DNA of 38,080 bases, from the NCBI GenBank assembly GCA_944391465.1, contig CALXTS010000018.1, positions 1 through 38,080 on the forward strand, written 5' to 3'. Positions 6,322 through 14,988 of the stretch are shown here, piece by piece. Position 1 is the first letter of the stretch; each line of letters begins with the position of its first letter. The translations under genes and the position numbers were made by a program. The notes beneath the pieces are model-generated. The model saw nothing but the letters and a program-made list of their open reading frames with translations, did no database searches and was not told the DNA's origin. Source of the stretch: an uncultured Alphaproteobacteria bacterium. GTDB taxonomy: Bacteria; Pseudomonadota; Alphaproteobacteria; RF32; CAG-239.

Positions 6322-7743
6322 CTACTTCTTTTTATTATCAAATGAAGCAAGATATCTATTCATAAAATCCATATATTTCCTTCTATCCTCTTCTGTTTCA
6401 ATAGGCTTTACTCTGCTTGTAATATCTTCTATTATCTTTTTCCATTGTTCTGATAAATCTTTTTTTGGGGAAATGGTGTATCTTTTTGTATTCTTCCCAG
6501 TAAAGAAAGGAGCATCCTCTCCAAATATTGCTCTATACTCTTCATTCCACTGATACTCTGATTTTCTAGCTCCTTGAACCAATTCTTCTGTCTTCTGGGT
6601 AGACAAAATATGTCCATAATGTTTTTCTATTTGTTTTACTGATGTCCCCATATTTTTTGCTAAGTCATAGACACTCACACCCTCCAACAATCTTTGTGTT
6701 GCATAATAGTGTCTTAATGAATATGGAGGTCTTGGTTTATTATCTGAACTCAAATAAAATTTTCTTTTTTTTAGAAAATTTGTATATGTTTTGCTCCAAT
6801 TTCTCATTTGAGTTCCATCAAAATTAGTAAAAAAATAGTCATTTTCTCCTATATATTTTGAAAAATCTCTAATACTTTGATAACAAGAATAGGCCTCAGG
6901 TAAACAAACTACTATTCTCACACCTGTTTTTGTTTCTTCTGGAATTGTTACATATAATATTTTAACTCCCTTTTGTTCATAAACTTCCAGATGTTTCCAT
7001 TTTATTTTATAAACTTCATTAGGTCTGATTCCTGAATTAGCAAGAAAAACCACCAAATTGTAAATCATTTTTCTTTGGTAGGTATCTGTTGATTTTGGAG
7101 ATTCATCATACCAATCTTGCAGAGCAAGAATAAGTTGTGTATATTCACTTTTGGTAAAGGTATCTCTATTTTCTGTTTGAGCTCTTGGCTTAAATCTAAT
7201 GGCTGGAACAGCCCTAATATATCCTCTTCTATAAGCATATTCAAAAACTTCTTGAATAGCTGTTTTTTCCATTTTTAATGATTGTGGAGATGGATTTTCT
7301 GCTGCTCTACCCTTCTTTTCATCAGGATTGTCTTTATAATAGTTTTTTCTCCAATCCCAATAATCTTCAATTATACTTTCAGTAATTTCTTCAATTTTAT
7401 AATCTCCAAAATATTTGAAGAAATATAATTTTGCCCTACTTTGGTAAAAAGATTGCCTATACTCAGATTTATCAGCTTTCTTAAACCATTCTTCAAAAAT
7501 TTGCTTAAATGTTTTGGTTTTGAGAGGAAGATTATTTAATTTCTTGTATCTTAGGCTATCATATAAATCTTCTGCAAAATTCAGAGCCTCTCCCAAATTT
7601 GTTGTATCACAAGATTTGATTGTATAACCTTTAATCCCTTTTATCCTTAATCTACATTGATAATTTTTGGAATTAGGTCTCTTATAAATAAGTATCCTTC
7701 CCTCTCTGTAAGAGTAAGTTTCAGTATAGAAATTGTTGCTCAT
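6322..7743 (-). CDS. Tyrosine recombinase (integrase)
   Basis: The 473-residue protein has an N-terminal arm-binding-like part, a SAM-like core-binding domain (about 75-185) and a C-terminal catalytic domain. Catalytic residues visible are Arg in NSGIRPNEV (about 238), Lys in the KTG turn, the Arg and His of YSLRHYYA (about 345), and Tyr in KHYGH (about 380). Tyr replaces the usual first His of the HxxR box, as in several integrase families. It would catalyse site-specific integration and excision. The gene sits at the right end of the element with its start 150 bases from rpsI. All arginine codons avoid CGN, as required by the CpG-free composition. Confidence 0.9.
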   Translation of the reverse strand: MSNNFYTETYSYREGRILIYKRPNSKNYQCRLRIKGIKGYTIKSCDTTNLGEALNFAEDLYDSLRYKKLNNLPLKTKTFKQIFEEWFKKADKSEYRQSFYQSRAKLYFFKYFGDYKIEEITESIIEDYWDWRKNYYKDNPDEKKGRAAENPSPQSLKMEKTAIQEVFEYAYRRGYIRAVPAIRFKPRAQTENRDTFTKSEYTQLILALQDWYDESPKSTDTYQRKMIYNLVVFLANSGIRPNEVYKIKWKHLEVYEQKGVKILYVTIPEETKTGVRIVVCLPEAYSCYQSIRDFSKYIGENDYFFTNFDGTQMRNWSKTYTNFLKKRKFYLSSDNKPRPPYSLRHYYATQRLLEGVSVYDLAKNMGTSVKQIEKHYGHILSTQKTEELVQGARKSEYQWNEEYRAIFGEDAPFFTGKNTKRYTISPKKDLSEQWKKIIEDITSRVKPIETEEDRRKYMDFMNRYLASFDNKKK

Positions 7744-7756
7744 TTTTCCTCAAAAC

Positions 7757-7846
7757 TGTGAATGACTTGTGAAAAAGGTAAATTAGTAAGTTACTCAAGT
7801 CAAGACTTATGTGAAGATTATGTGAATATGAAAAATGGGTTGTGAA
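7757..7846 (+). repeat. Five TGTGAA direct repeats at element end
   Basis: TGTGAA occurs at 7757, 7768, 7810, 7821 and 7841. Two pairs have the same 11-base spacing, one helical turn, and the last copy is inside the terminator palindrome. The tract lies between the integrase start and the rpsI stop, where integrase arm-binding or excisionase sites are expected. That it is such a site is inference. Confidence 0.5.
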
Positions 7847-7861
7847 TTTTCACAACCCATT
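7834..7861 (-). terminator. Terminator of rplM-rpsI operon
   Basis: ATGGGTTGTGAA (7835-7846) is perfectly complementary to TTCACAACCCAT (7849-7860), and one more A-T pair closes it outside. On the minus strand a run of five T follows, so it terminates rpsI transcripts. Its arm contains the TGTGAA word repeated in the adjoining element end, so the terminator may have been brought in by the element. Confidence 0.75.
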
Positions 7862-7890
7862 GAAAATACAATATTTTCTCTTCTGTTAAA

Positions 7891-8376
7891 TTAACGTTTA
7901 GAGAATTGGTAAGAACGACGAGCTTTGGCTTTACCGTATTTCTTACGTTCCACCGTACGATCATCACGCGTTAAGAAGCCTGCTTTTTTCAAAACAGCAC
8001 GCAATTCCGGCTCATACTCGTTCAACGCTTTGGAAATACCATGTTTGATTGCTCCGGCTTGACCTGACAATCCACCACCTTTTACGGTGCAGATTACATC
8101 AAACTCATTTACACGGTTTGTAACCTCAAACGGTTGATTGATTATCATTTTCAATACCGGACGACCAAAATATTGATCTATTGATTTATCGTTAATGGTT
8201 ACATTTCCTTTTCCCGGTTTAATCCATACGCGGGCTACGGCATCTTTTCTTTTTCCGGTTGCATATGAACGACCGAATTTATCACGTTTTGCTTTACGAA
8301 CAACAGTTTCAGATGCGCTATTGGCTGAACTTGCTGCTGCCTTTATGTCTTTTAATGATTCAATTTTTTCAGCCAT
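7891..8376 (-). CDS. rpsI: 30S ribosomal protein S9
   Basis: The 161-residue protein has the full S9 domain. It has a [15 protein letters not shown] start, the [19 protein letters not shown] core and the C-terminal RRSYQFSKR tail that reaches the P-site tRNA. About 30 extra N-terminal residues, rich in Ala, Ser and Glu, precede the domain, as is common in alphaproteobacteria. The start overlaps the rplM stop as TAATG, indicating coupling in the conserved rplM-rpsI operon. The mobile element is joined directly downstream, and its last codon, CGT, holds the first CpG of the window. Confidence 0.97.
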   Translation of the reverse strand: MAEKIESLKDIKAAASSANSASETVVRKAKRDKFGRSYATGKRKDAVARVWIKPGKGNVTINDKSIDQYFGRPVLKMIINQPFEVTNRVNEFDVICTVKGGGLSGQAGAIKHGISKALNEYEPELRAVLKKAGFLTRDDRTVERKKYGKAKARRSYQFSKR

Positions 8377-8843
8377 TATAACGGACTCCTTTTATTCTTC
8401 GGATTTCTTGATGCAATATCAAGAACTTCTGGGTTCTGAGCTGTATGCGGATGATTTTCTCCGGCATAAACTTTTAACTTGGTCATTTGCTGACGTCCCA
8501 TCGGATTACGACTAATCATACGCTCTACGGCTTTGATGATTACTCTTTCCGGAAAACGACCATCTAACAATTTACCGGCTGTGGTTTCTTTAATACCGCC
8601 AATCCATCCGGTATGTTTGAAATATTTTTTATCAGTTAATTTTTTACCGGTTAATTTAACTTTGTCGGCATTAATTACAACGACATAGTCTCCGCAATCT
8701 ATATTGGGAACATAATTCGGTTTGTGTTTACCACGCAAAATCTTTGCAATCTCGGCAGACAAACGGCCCAATACGACGCCCTGAGCATCTACGACATACC
8801 ATTTTCTTTGGATGTCTGAGGGTTTTGTTGCATAAGTGTTCAT
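8376..8843 (-). CDS. rplM: 50S ribosomal protein L13
   Basis: The 155-residue protein is a normal-length L13. It carries the [16 protein letters not shown] start, the [18 protein letters not shown] block and the [10 protein letters not shown] and [11 protein letters not shown] segments. L13 binds 23S rRNA early in 50S assembly. It is the first gene of the rplM-rpsI operon and is preceded by a clear promoter at 8910-8883. Confidence 0.97.
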   Translation of the reverse strand: MNTYATKPSDIQRKWYVVDAQGVVLGRLSAEIAKILRGKHKPNYVPNIDCGDYVVVINADKVKLTGKKLTDKKYFKHTGWIGGIKETTAGKLLDGRFPERVIIKAVERMISRNPMGRQQMTKLKVYAGENHPHTAQNPEVLDIASRNPKNKRSPL

Positions 8844-8882
8844 GTTTTCTCTCTTTAAATAAAGTTTTACAATTTCGTGCTG

Positions 8883-8910
8883 AATATATCTGAAATAAAT
8901 TTATTGTCAA
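8883..8910 (-). promoter_or_regulatory. Promoter of rplM-rpsI
   Basis: On the minus strand a consensus -35 TTGACA (8910-8905) is followed after 16 bases by the -10 TATATT (8888-8883), about 40 bases before the rplM start. Confidence 0.7.
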
Positions 8911-9002
8911 CCATAAAAAAATATTATTTTTCAATATTTTACATTGCGGTACAATAATACCTCTATCTATCTATTTGATTTTTATAAAAATTCAACTTTT
9001 CC

Positions 9003-9428
9003 CTAAAACAACTCTTTTGCTTTTTCCGGATAAATTATTGTTTCTTTCCCCACCTTAACCCATTCGGCATATTCGGCAACGGCTTCTTTTTCTATTATTT
9101 TCAATTCTTTCTGCTGATAAAGAGAATCGTCTTCAAAATCTGCTTTCATAATAAAAACAATCTCATGACCCGATTTTCCGTTGTAGGTAAAAATATTTTC
9201 ACAGACTTCCGCTCTTCTTACATTTTTAAGTTTTATTCCAAACTCTTCCCTAAATTCTCGTTGCAATGTCTGCTCTGCCCTTTCACAAAACTCCATGCCG
9301 CCCCCGGGTAATCTGTAAAAATATTCATTTTTTACTTTATCATATCCTTTAATTCCCAAAATCTCACCTTTGGGGTTTTGAATAATTGCAACAGCTAATG
9401 GTCTGATATTTCCTGAATTAAACGGCAT
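9003..9428 (-). CDS. Nudix hydrolase
   Basis: The 141-residue protein contains a complete Nudix box (G-x5-E-x7-REUxEExGU) running from the GGGMEF segment to REFREEFGI at about residues 43-66. The family hydrolyses a nucleoside diphosphate linked to another group, using metal held by the REXXEE glutamates. The substrate cannot be read from sequence. The start lies 11 bases inside the end of mutS, so the two are co-transcribed. A mutagenic-nucleotide clean-up role beside a mismatch-repair gene is tempting but not shown. Confidence 0.88.
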   Translation of the reverse strand: MPFNSGNIRPLAVAIIQNPKGEILGIKGYDKVKNEYFYRLPGGGMEFCERAEQTLQREFREEFGIKLKNVRRAEVCENIFTYNGKSGHEIVFIMKADFEDDSLYQQKELKIIEKEAVAEYAEWVKVGKETIIYPEKAKELF

Positions 9429-12135
9429 CAGAATAATCCTTCCGCAGCATACTCTTTAATTCATATAATTTTTCCAATGCCTCCCTCGGTGTTAAATCAT
9501 CAGGATTGATTCCTTCCAAGGCTTCTTCCGCGGCTGATGTCTTTTCTATATTTTTTTCTTCTTCCTTGGCTTTCATTACGGCAAATAACGGTAAATCATC
9601 TGCTAATTTAGAAACAGAACGACTTTTGCCATCTTGCTCCAATGACTGAAGAACTTGTTCGGCTCTTTTTACAACCGCTTTCGGTAATCCCGCCAATTTG
9701 GCCACATGTATTCCGTAACTCCGGTCTGCCGCGCCATCAATAACTTCATGCAGAAAAATAACTTGCTCATTATACTCTTTTATTTTCATACAATGTAAGC
9801 TCATATTCGGCAATTTAGATGTCAGAGCCGTCAACTCATGATAATGCGTGGCAAACAATGCCCGACATTTATTTACTTCATGTAAATTTTCAACAACAGC
9901 CCACGCAATTGATAATCCATCAAAAGTCGCGGTTCCTCGTCCGATTTCATCTAAAATTACAAAGGAACGCTCATCAGCCTGATTTAATATACTGGCCGTT
10001 TCAACCATTTCTACCATAAAAGTAGAACGCCCGCGCGCTAAATCATCTGAGGCTCCTACTCGGGAGAATATTTTATCAATAACACCTATATGCGCATAAG
10101 AGCATGGCACATACGAACCCATCTGTGCCATCACCGCTATTATGGCATTCTGGCGCAAAAATGTAGATTTTCCGGCCATGTTCGGTCCGGTTAAAAGCCA
10201 TAAGCGTCCGTGCTCTTCATCCAAACGACAATTGTTCCCCACAAAAGCGCCCGAATTTTCTTTATTTATTGCGTGTTCGACAACCGGATGCCTTCCTTCC
10301 TTTATGTCAAATGCCAAACTCTCATCTATTTGCGGACGACAATAATTATGTTCTACCGCTAAATCTGCCAATGCCGATGCAACATCAAGTTCCGCGTAGG
10401 CTTTTGAGGTTTGCAGAATATCTTCCGAGGCTAATTTAATGTCCTGCACAAGATTATCAAATATTTCAACTTCCATTGCCAAAGCCTTGTCCGCAGCTCC
10501 GCGAATCTTATTTTCCAGCTCTGTCAACTCTACCGTTGTAAAACGAGAGGCATTTAATACGGATTGTCGATGGATATATTCCGGATTTTCTAAAAACTGA
10601 GGTGCAAATTTGCTTTGTACTTCAATAAAATAACCTATAACATTGTTATATTTTATCTTCAGATTTGGAACTCCAGCGCTTTCTGCATATTTGATTTGCA
10701 AATCAACAATCATTTTATGACTGTCATTTTTCAGCATTTTAACTTCATCCAGCGGCGGATAATATCCTTCTCTGATAAAGCCCCCGTCTCTTGCCAAAAG
10801 AGGTAAGTCTTCCGCTAATGCTCTTGCCAATGTATCAACCAGATGCGTGTGCTCCCCCAGATGCAGCAACACTTTTTGAAGAGCTTCCGGTATCTCCGGC
10901 AACATATCTCCCGATATTTGACCTTTAAAACCGCGGACAATATTTTTTATTTTGGGAACCAGACTGAGCGCATTTTTAATATTGGCTAAGTCTCGAGGGC
11001 CACCTCTTCCCAAACTCAGGCGGGTCAGTGCGCGCTCTATATCCGGCGATGACTTCAAAACTTCTCTTAATTCTTGCCTTAATGAATGGTAGCGCGTAAA
11101 AAACTCAACCATATCCAAGCGTTGATTTATCTGTTCAACATCTTTTAATGGGTTTGCCACCCTTGAACATAACAAGCGACCACCGGAACCGGTTACTGTT
11201 CGGTCTATAACGCCGAGCAGGCACGCATTTTTATCTCCCGTCAACGAATCGACAAGTTCGAGTGAACGACGCGTTGCTCCGTCGATTTCCATTATCTGGC
11301 TCTCAGTTACCTTAACCGGATTGGATATCAGTGGAATCTTTCCTTTTTGCGTATTTTCAACATAATCCAGTAAAACGCCTGCCGCCGTTATCTCCGCTCT
11401 GCTAAAACTACCAAACGCATCCAATGTTTCTACTTTAAATGCATTTTCAAGACGTTTCTTTGCATTTTCGCTGTTGAATCTGGCTTGCGGCAATACTGAC
11501 AATTGGTCTTTGTAATCATTTAAAACTTTAAACAACGGCGGATTTTGAATAAACGTATCAGAAACAATCGTTTCTACGGGAGATAGCCGAGATAATATTC
11601 CACTAAGAACCACCGCCTCGTCTTTTCCTTTTATATTAACCTCTTGCAGATAGAAATCTCCGGTGGAAATATCAAGCCACGAAAGCCCCCATAAATCATT
11701 TTGTTTGGCTATGCTCAACAAAAAATTATTCTTTTTGGATTCAAGTAATGGTTCTTCCGTCAATGTACCCGCGGTAACCAGACGAATAACTTCTCTTTTC
11801 ACAACAGCTTTGTAGCCCCGTTTTTTAGCCTCTTTGGGATCTTCTACTTGTTCACAAATCGCAACTTTATAACCTTGCCGAATAAGTTTTGCCAAATAGC
11901 TTTCATATGCGTGAAACGGAACTCCGCACATCGGAATATCCTGACTATCCAACTTTCCTCTTTTGGTTAAGGCTATATCCAGAGCTTTTGAGGCGATAAT
12001 CGCATCTTCCATAAAAAGCTCATAAAAATCCCCCATTCGGTAAAACAGAAGATAATCCTTATGTTCTTTCTTGATTTGCAGATACTGACTCATCATCGGA
12101 GTCATATTTGTTATATTTTCAGCTAATTCAGACAT
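9418..12135 (-). CDS. mutS: DNA mismatch repair protein MutS
   Basis: The 905-residue protein has the usual MutS length and order. The mismatch-binding N-terminus contains FYRMGDFYELF, whose Phe and Glu contact the mispair; connector, lever and clamp domains follow, then the ATPase with Walker A GPNMAGKSTFLRQ and Walker B FVILDEIGRGTATFDG. A helix-turn-helix and the C-terminal dimerisation part follow. It recognises base mismatches and short loops and recruits MutL. It is divergent from the histidine kinase gene across a 96-base gap and followed by a Nudix gene with overlap. Confidence 0.97.
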   Translation of the reverse strand: MSELAENITNMTPMMSQYLQIKKEHKDYLLFYRMGDFYELFMEDAIIASKALDIALTKRGKLDSQDIPMCGVPFHAYESYLAKLIRQGYKVAICEQVEDPKEAKKRGYKAVVKREVIRLVTAGTLTEEPLLESKKNNFLLSIAKQNDLWGLSWLDISTGDFYLQEVNIKGKDEAVVLSGILSRLSPVETIVSDTFIQNPPLFKVLNDYKDQLSVLPQARFNSENAKKRLENAFKVETLDAFGSFSRAEITAAGVLLDYVENTQKGKIPLISNPVKVTESQIMEIDGATRRSLELVDSLTGDKNACLLGVIDRTVTGSGGRLLCSRVANPLKDVEQINQRLDMVEFFTRYHSLRQELREVLKSSPDIERALTRLSLGRGGPRDLANIKNALSLVPKIKNIVRGFKGQISGDMLPEIPEALQKVLLHLGEHTHLVDTLARALAEDLPLLARDGGFIREGYYPPLDEVKMLKNDSHKMIVDLQIKYAESAGVPNLKIKYNNVIGYFIEVQSKFAPQFLENPEYIHRQSVLNASRFTTVELTELENKIRGAADKALAMEVEIFDNLVQDIKLASEDILQTSKAYAELDVASALADLAVEHNYCRPQIDESLAFDIKEGRHPVVEHAINKENSGAFVGNNCRLDEEHGRLWLLTGPNMAGKSTFLRQNAIIAVMAQMGSYVPCSYAHIGVIDKIFSRVGASDDLARGRSTFMVEMVETASILNQADERSFVILDEIGRGTATFDGLSIAWAVVENLHEVNKCRALFATHYHELTALTSKLPNMSLHCMKIKEYNEQVIFLHEVIDGAADRSYGIHVAKLAGLPKAVVKRAEQVLQSLEQDGKSRSVSKLADDLPLFAVMKAKEEEKNIEKTSAAEEALEGINPDDLTPREALEKLYELKSMLRKDYSDAV

Positions 12136-12231
12136 TTTATTCCAAAAATTTATTTTTTTTAAACTTGTCTTATAATAGTATAATTTTATATTTCTAGTCT
12201 ATAAATATTTGTAAGATATGGGACAAATACT

Positions 12232-13662
12232 ATGTTTGAGCGGGCAAGAAAATCCTTAGGTTTTGAAAAAGACAATAAATTTGTTGCGAGAGTTCTCTTT
12301 TTGAGCTTTCCTACCGCATTGGTTTTTATTACTTTAGCGGCCTTTCAGTTGGTAGATCCTTTATTGGCTGTTATTTCTCTTGCCTGTGTTGTCTTTTTTA
12401 ATATTGCTTTACTCTTTCCGCTTACCTTTGAATTACAACAAATTAAAAAATACATAAACTCTCTTTCCAACGGCGAATCTTTTGATGAAAAAGCAATGAC
12501 ATTGTCTGAAAAAGATGCCAAAGATATTGTTGAGGCTGTCAATGCCATGCATCACTTTTGGGCTCAAAAAGCTGATATGTTGGAGGCGCAGACGATTTCA
12601 GACACCGCCGTCTTAGATAGCCTTCCGGACCCAATTATGATGATTGATCGTGCCGGAAATATCCTCGGAGCAAATCTTGCTGCTCGCAGTAATTTCGGAA
12701 AAAATATCTTAAATAAAAATGTAGAAAATTTATTCAATTCAAATAATTTTATTAGTGCCGTGAAACGTGTGTTGGAAAAAGAGAGCAAGGCGGAAAACCT
12801 TATCTTTTATGTTGAAAAGCCAGTTAATCAGAAACTTTACGCGCATATCAAACAACTTCCATGGCTTTCTAAAGGAAAGGCCATTGCCGTTATTTCTGTT
12901 TATGATTTAACAAAATCCATGAAAATTGAAAAAATGCAATCGGATTTTGTGGCGAATGCCAGCCATGAACTTCGTACTCCGCTTTCGGTAATCTCAGGTT
13001 TTATTGAAACTTTACGGACGTCTGCTAAAGATGATCCCGAAGCCTCGGAGAAATTTCTTGCCATTATCGCTGAGCAAACCGAATATATGTCTGCTCTGAT
13101 TGAAAACTTACTTTCCCTTTCTAAAATTGAGTTAAATCAAGATCAACATCCGGATACCAAAATTACCGTTGACGATATTGTTGATGAAGTTGCACAAGCT
13201 ATGTCTCTTAAAGCTAAAGAACGTAACATGAATATTAAAATCCTCAGAGATGAAAATCTTCCCGAACTTACGGCTGACAGAGCTCAGGTTAAGCAAATGG
13301 TGCAAAATCTTACAGATAACGCCATTAAATACGGAATTGACGGCAGTGATATAACCATCCGTATTCGAAATTGTGATAAAATTCCCCCTTCCAAAAGTTT
13401 TAAAACGGCAAACGGCAGCGGTATTTTTATCTCTATTAATAACAAAGGACCTAAAATTGCTCCCGAAAAAATGGCCCGTCTGACCGAAAGATTTTATCGT
13501 ATGCAGGAACACAAAGATTTAAATATCAAAGGAACCGGTTTAGGATTATCTATCGCAAAACATATCATTATTCGACATCAAGGTAATCTTACCGTTAATT
13601 CAAACGGGTACAACGGAACAACTTTCACAATCTATTTGCCCGTTGAACAAGAACAAATATAG
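12232..13662 (+). CDS. PhoR-like sensor histidine kinase
   Basis: The 476-residue protein has two N-terminal membrane helices (about 20-65), a short linker, a PAS-like domain (about 120-225), a HisKA domain with the phospho-acceptor His in NASHELRTP (about 245), and a HATPase_c domain with the N box LTDNAIKYG and G boxes ending GTGLGLSIAKHI. The lack of a sizeable periplasmic loop suggests it senses through membrane or cytoplasm. The layout resembles PhoR and related kinases. No response regulator gene is adjacent, so the partner must be elsewhere. The following hydrolase begins nine bases downstream and is likely co-transcribed. Confidence 0.88.
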   Translation: MFERARKSLGFEKDNKFVARVLFLSFPTALVFITLAAFQLVDPLLAVISLACVVFFNIALLFPLTFELQQIKKYINSLSNGESFDEKAMTLSEKDAKDIVEAVNAMHHFWAQKADMLEAQTISDTAVLDSLPDPIMMIDRAGNILGANLAARSNFGKNILNKNVENLFNSNNFISAVKRVLEKESKAENLIFYVEKPVNQKLYAHIKQLPWLSKGKAIAVISVYDLTKSMKIEKMQSDFVANASHELRTPLSVISGFIETLRTSAKDDPEASEKFLAIIAEQTEYMSALIENLLSLSKIELNQDQHPDTKITVDDIVDEVAQAMSLKAKERNMNIKILRDENLPELTADRAQVKQMVQNLTDNAIKYGIDGSDITIRIRNCDKIPPSKSFKTANGSGIFISINNKGPKIAPEKMARLTERFYRMQEHKDLNIKGTGLGLSIAKHIIIRHQGNLTVNSNGYNGTTFTIYLPVEQEQI

Positions 13663-13671
13663 GAGAATTGT

Positions 13672-14373
13672 ATGAAGGTAGAAATTTTGGGATGTGCATC
13701 GGCTTTTGCTAAAGACAGTATAAATTCATCCGTTTTATTATGGCTTAGAGAAGATAACGCCGTCTTGCTTGATTGCGGTTATAATGTTTTTCCTAAAATT
13801 ATGGAAAAAGGTTATGCCGATAAAATAAACACAATTTTACTTTCTCACGCTCATCAAGACCATTGCGGTTCTGCCGTTACTTTGTTGGAGTACAGACATA
13901 ATATCCTTAAACAAAAAACTTTTGTTGGTGGTATCAATTGGGAAAAACTTTTGAAACTTTGCGACGGAGACAATGCTCACGAAATGATTATTCCTTTACA
14001 TGACGCCGTTAAAGTTGAAACTATTGACGTTCCTCATGCTAAAGGAATGGAATGTAAAGCCTTATTTGTTGAAGATACATTACTTTACAGCGGCGACAGT
14101 GCAATCTCTCTTTTAGATACTCCGGAAGCTAAACAGGCTAAAATAATTATTCATGATGTTCATTTAACCGGAAATGCAGGGCATGTCTCTCTTGCTGAGC
14201 TCAGTAATGCCATGCTTGATATTCGTGCAAAAACTTATCTGACTCATTATCTTCCCAAAGACTATAAAACTTTGAGTGAAAAAGCAAAACGCTTGAGTTT
14301 TGCCGATGTGGCTACGGAGGGTATGATTATTGATATTGATGATTTTAACGAGGCTCAGTTCTCAAACGGATAA
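13672..14373 (+). CDS. Metallo-beta-lactamase-fold hydrolase
   Basis: The 233-residue protein has the metal-binding HAHQDH motif at about residues 61-66, a further His in VPHAKGM (about 123), the bridging Asp in YSGDS (about 145) and a C-terminal THYLP His. These are the ligands of a two-metal MBL hydrolase. The compact size and late His fit the RNase Z/phosphodiesterase-like branch, but the substrate is unknown. It follows the kinase gene after a GGAG ribosome site and overlaps the convergent YrbL-like gene by 19 bases. Confidence 0.85.
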   Translation: MKVEILGCASAFAKDSINSSVLLWLREDNAVLLDCGYNVFPKIMEKGYADKINTILLSHAHQDHCGSAVTLLEYRHNILKQKTFVGGINWEKLLKLCDGDNAHEMIIPLHDAVKVETIDVPHAKGMECKALFVEDTLLYSGDSAISLLDTPEAKQAKIIIHDVHLTGNAGHVSLAELSNAMLDIRAKTYLTHYLPKDYKTLSEKAKRLSFADVATEGMIIDIDDFNEAQFSNG

Positions 14374-14918
14374 GGCTGTTTTATTTCTTCATAGAAACGT
14401 TTCATCCGTCTTTTCATCTTCCATAACGCCAACGCCGGAATAACATGTTCCAATTGCAAAAAAGACCATGAACGATTCATATTCAGGCTTTTTAAATCTA
14501 TAAACTTAAGCTCTTTTTTGCCGTCCTTTATTCTGACGATAAAATTTTTGAGATTAAAATCAAAAAAGAATGTCTGGGTATAAATAAGTATGGAAAAAAA
14601 GTCTTTTAGCTGTACGGAAAGATCTTCATCCATATTCTTCATATACTCGTATATGGGTTCGGATATTTTTCCGTTATCATCTCGCAAAAGCTCTGAAACC
14701 AAACCCAGACCATAATTTGTTTCGACCAAATCTTCTTGATAGGCCGTGATGTATTTTGAGAGAACTTTTTTTACCTTATGATAATTGGTTAGCTCAAGTT
14801 TAAGAACTTTGTAATCCCCTGATTTTTTTGGAACTCGCACACACCATTCTTTATGGTCCGGATGTTCATAACAAAGTCTATACGCACCTTCTGCTATCAG
14901 TTTATTTAAAATAAGCAT
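14355..14918 (-). CDS. YrbL-like protein-kinase-fold protein
   Basis: The 187-residue protein resembles the PhoP-regulated YrbL family. It opens with an LIAEGAYRLCYEHPDH segment, followed by CVRVPK as the likely nucleotide-contacting strand, and later has FDFNLKNFIV, equivalent to a kinase catalytic loop. The role of YrbL is not well established. The start is placed at ATG 14918 because it aligns with the known N-terminus; an upstream in-frame TTG at 14975 falls in a TTGACA sequence more likely to belong to a promoter. Confidence 0.7.
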   Translation of the reverse strand: MLILNKLIAEGAYRLCYEHPDHKEWCVRVPKKSGDYKVLKLELTNYHKVKKVLSKYITAYQEDLVETNYGLGLVSELLRDDNGKISEPIYEYMKNMDEDLSVQLKDFFSILIYTQTFFFDFNLKNFIVRIKDGKKELKFIDLKSLNMNRSWSFLQLEHVIPALALWKMKRRMKRFYEEIKQPYPFEN

Positions 14919-14988
14919 TCTTAATACCCTATAAAAGTCCGCCTTTATACTGTCTTGAAAAAACTTTGATGTCAAGCAATCTTAAAAA

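Larger units (their letters stand above)
1..7890. mobile_element. Integrated CpG-free mobile element, left end outside window
   Basis: The stretch carries a serine resolvase, a tyrosine integrase, an HUH-motif protein and cargo genes, and stops against the conserved rplM-rpsI operon. It is far more AT-rich than the sequence to its right and contains no CpG dinucleotide that I can find; the first CpG is at 7895-7896 inside the last codon of rpsI. The integrase gene lies at the right end with its start facing the junction, as in many tyrosine-integrase islands. The left end is not in the window because the gene at base 1 is also CpG-free. No conjugation or virion genes are visible, so integrative plasmid, ICE or satellite cannot be told apart. 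The exact right boundary, somewhere in 7744-7894, is inferred. Confidence 0.85.

Noticed and set aside
8195..8515. Plus-strand open frame over rplM-rpsI
   Set aside because: Shadow of two certain ribosomal protein genes.
13132..13512. Minus-strand open frame in the histidine kinase gene
   Set aside because: No protein-like motifs; it lies wholly inside HisKA/HATPase coding sequence.
14919..14975. TTG start and extra 19 residues for the YrbL-like protein
   Set aside because: Homology begins at ATG 14918, and the TTG is part of a TTGACA sequence.
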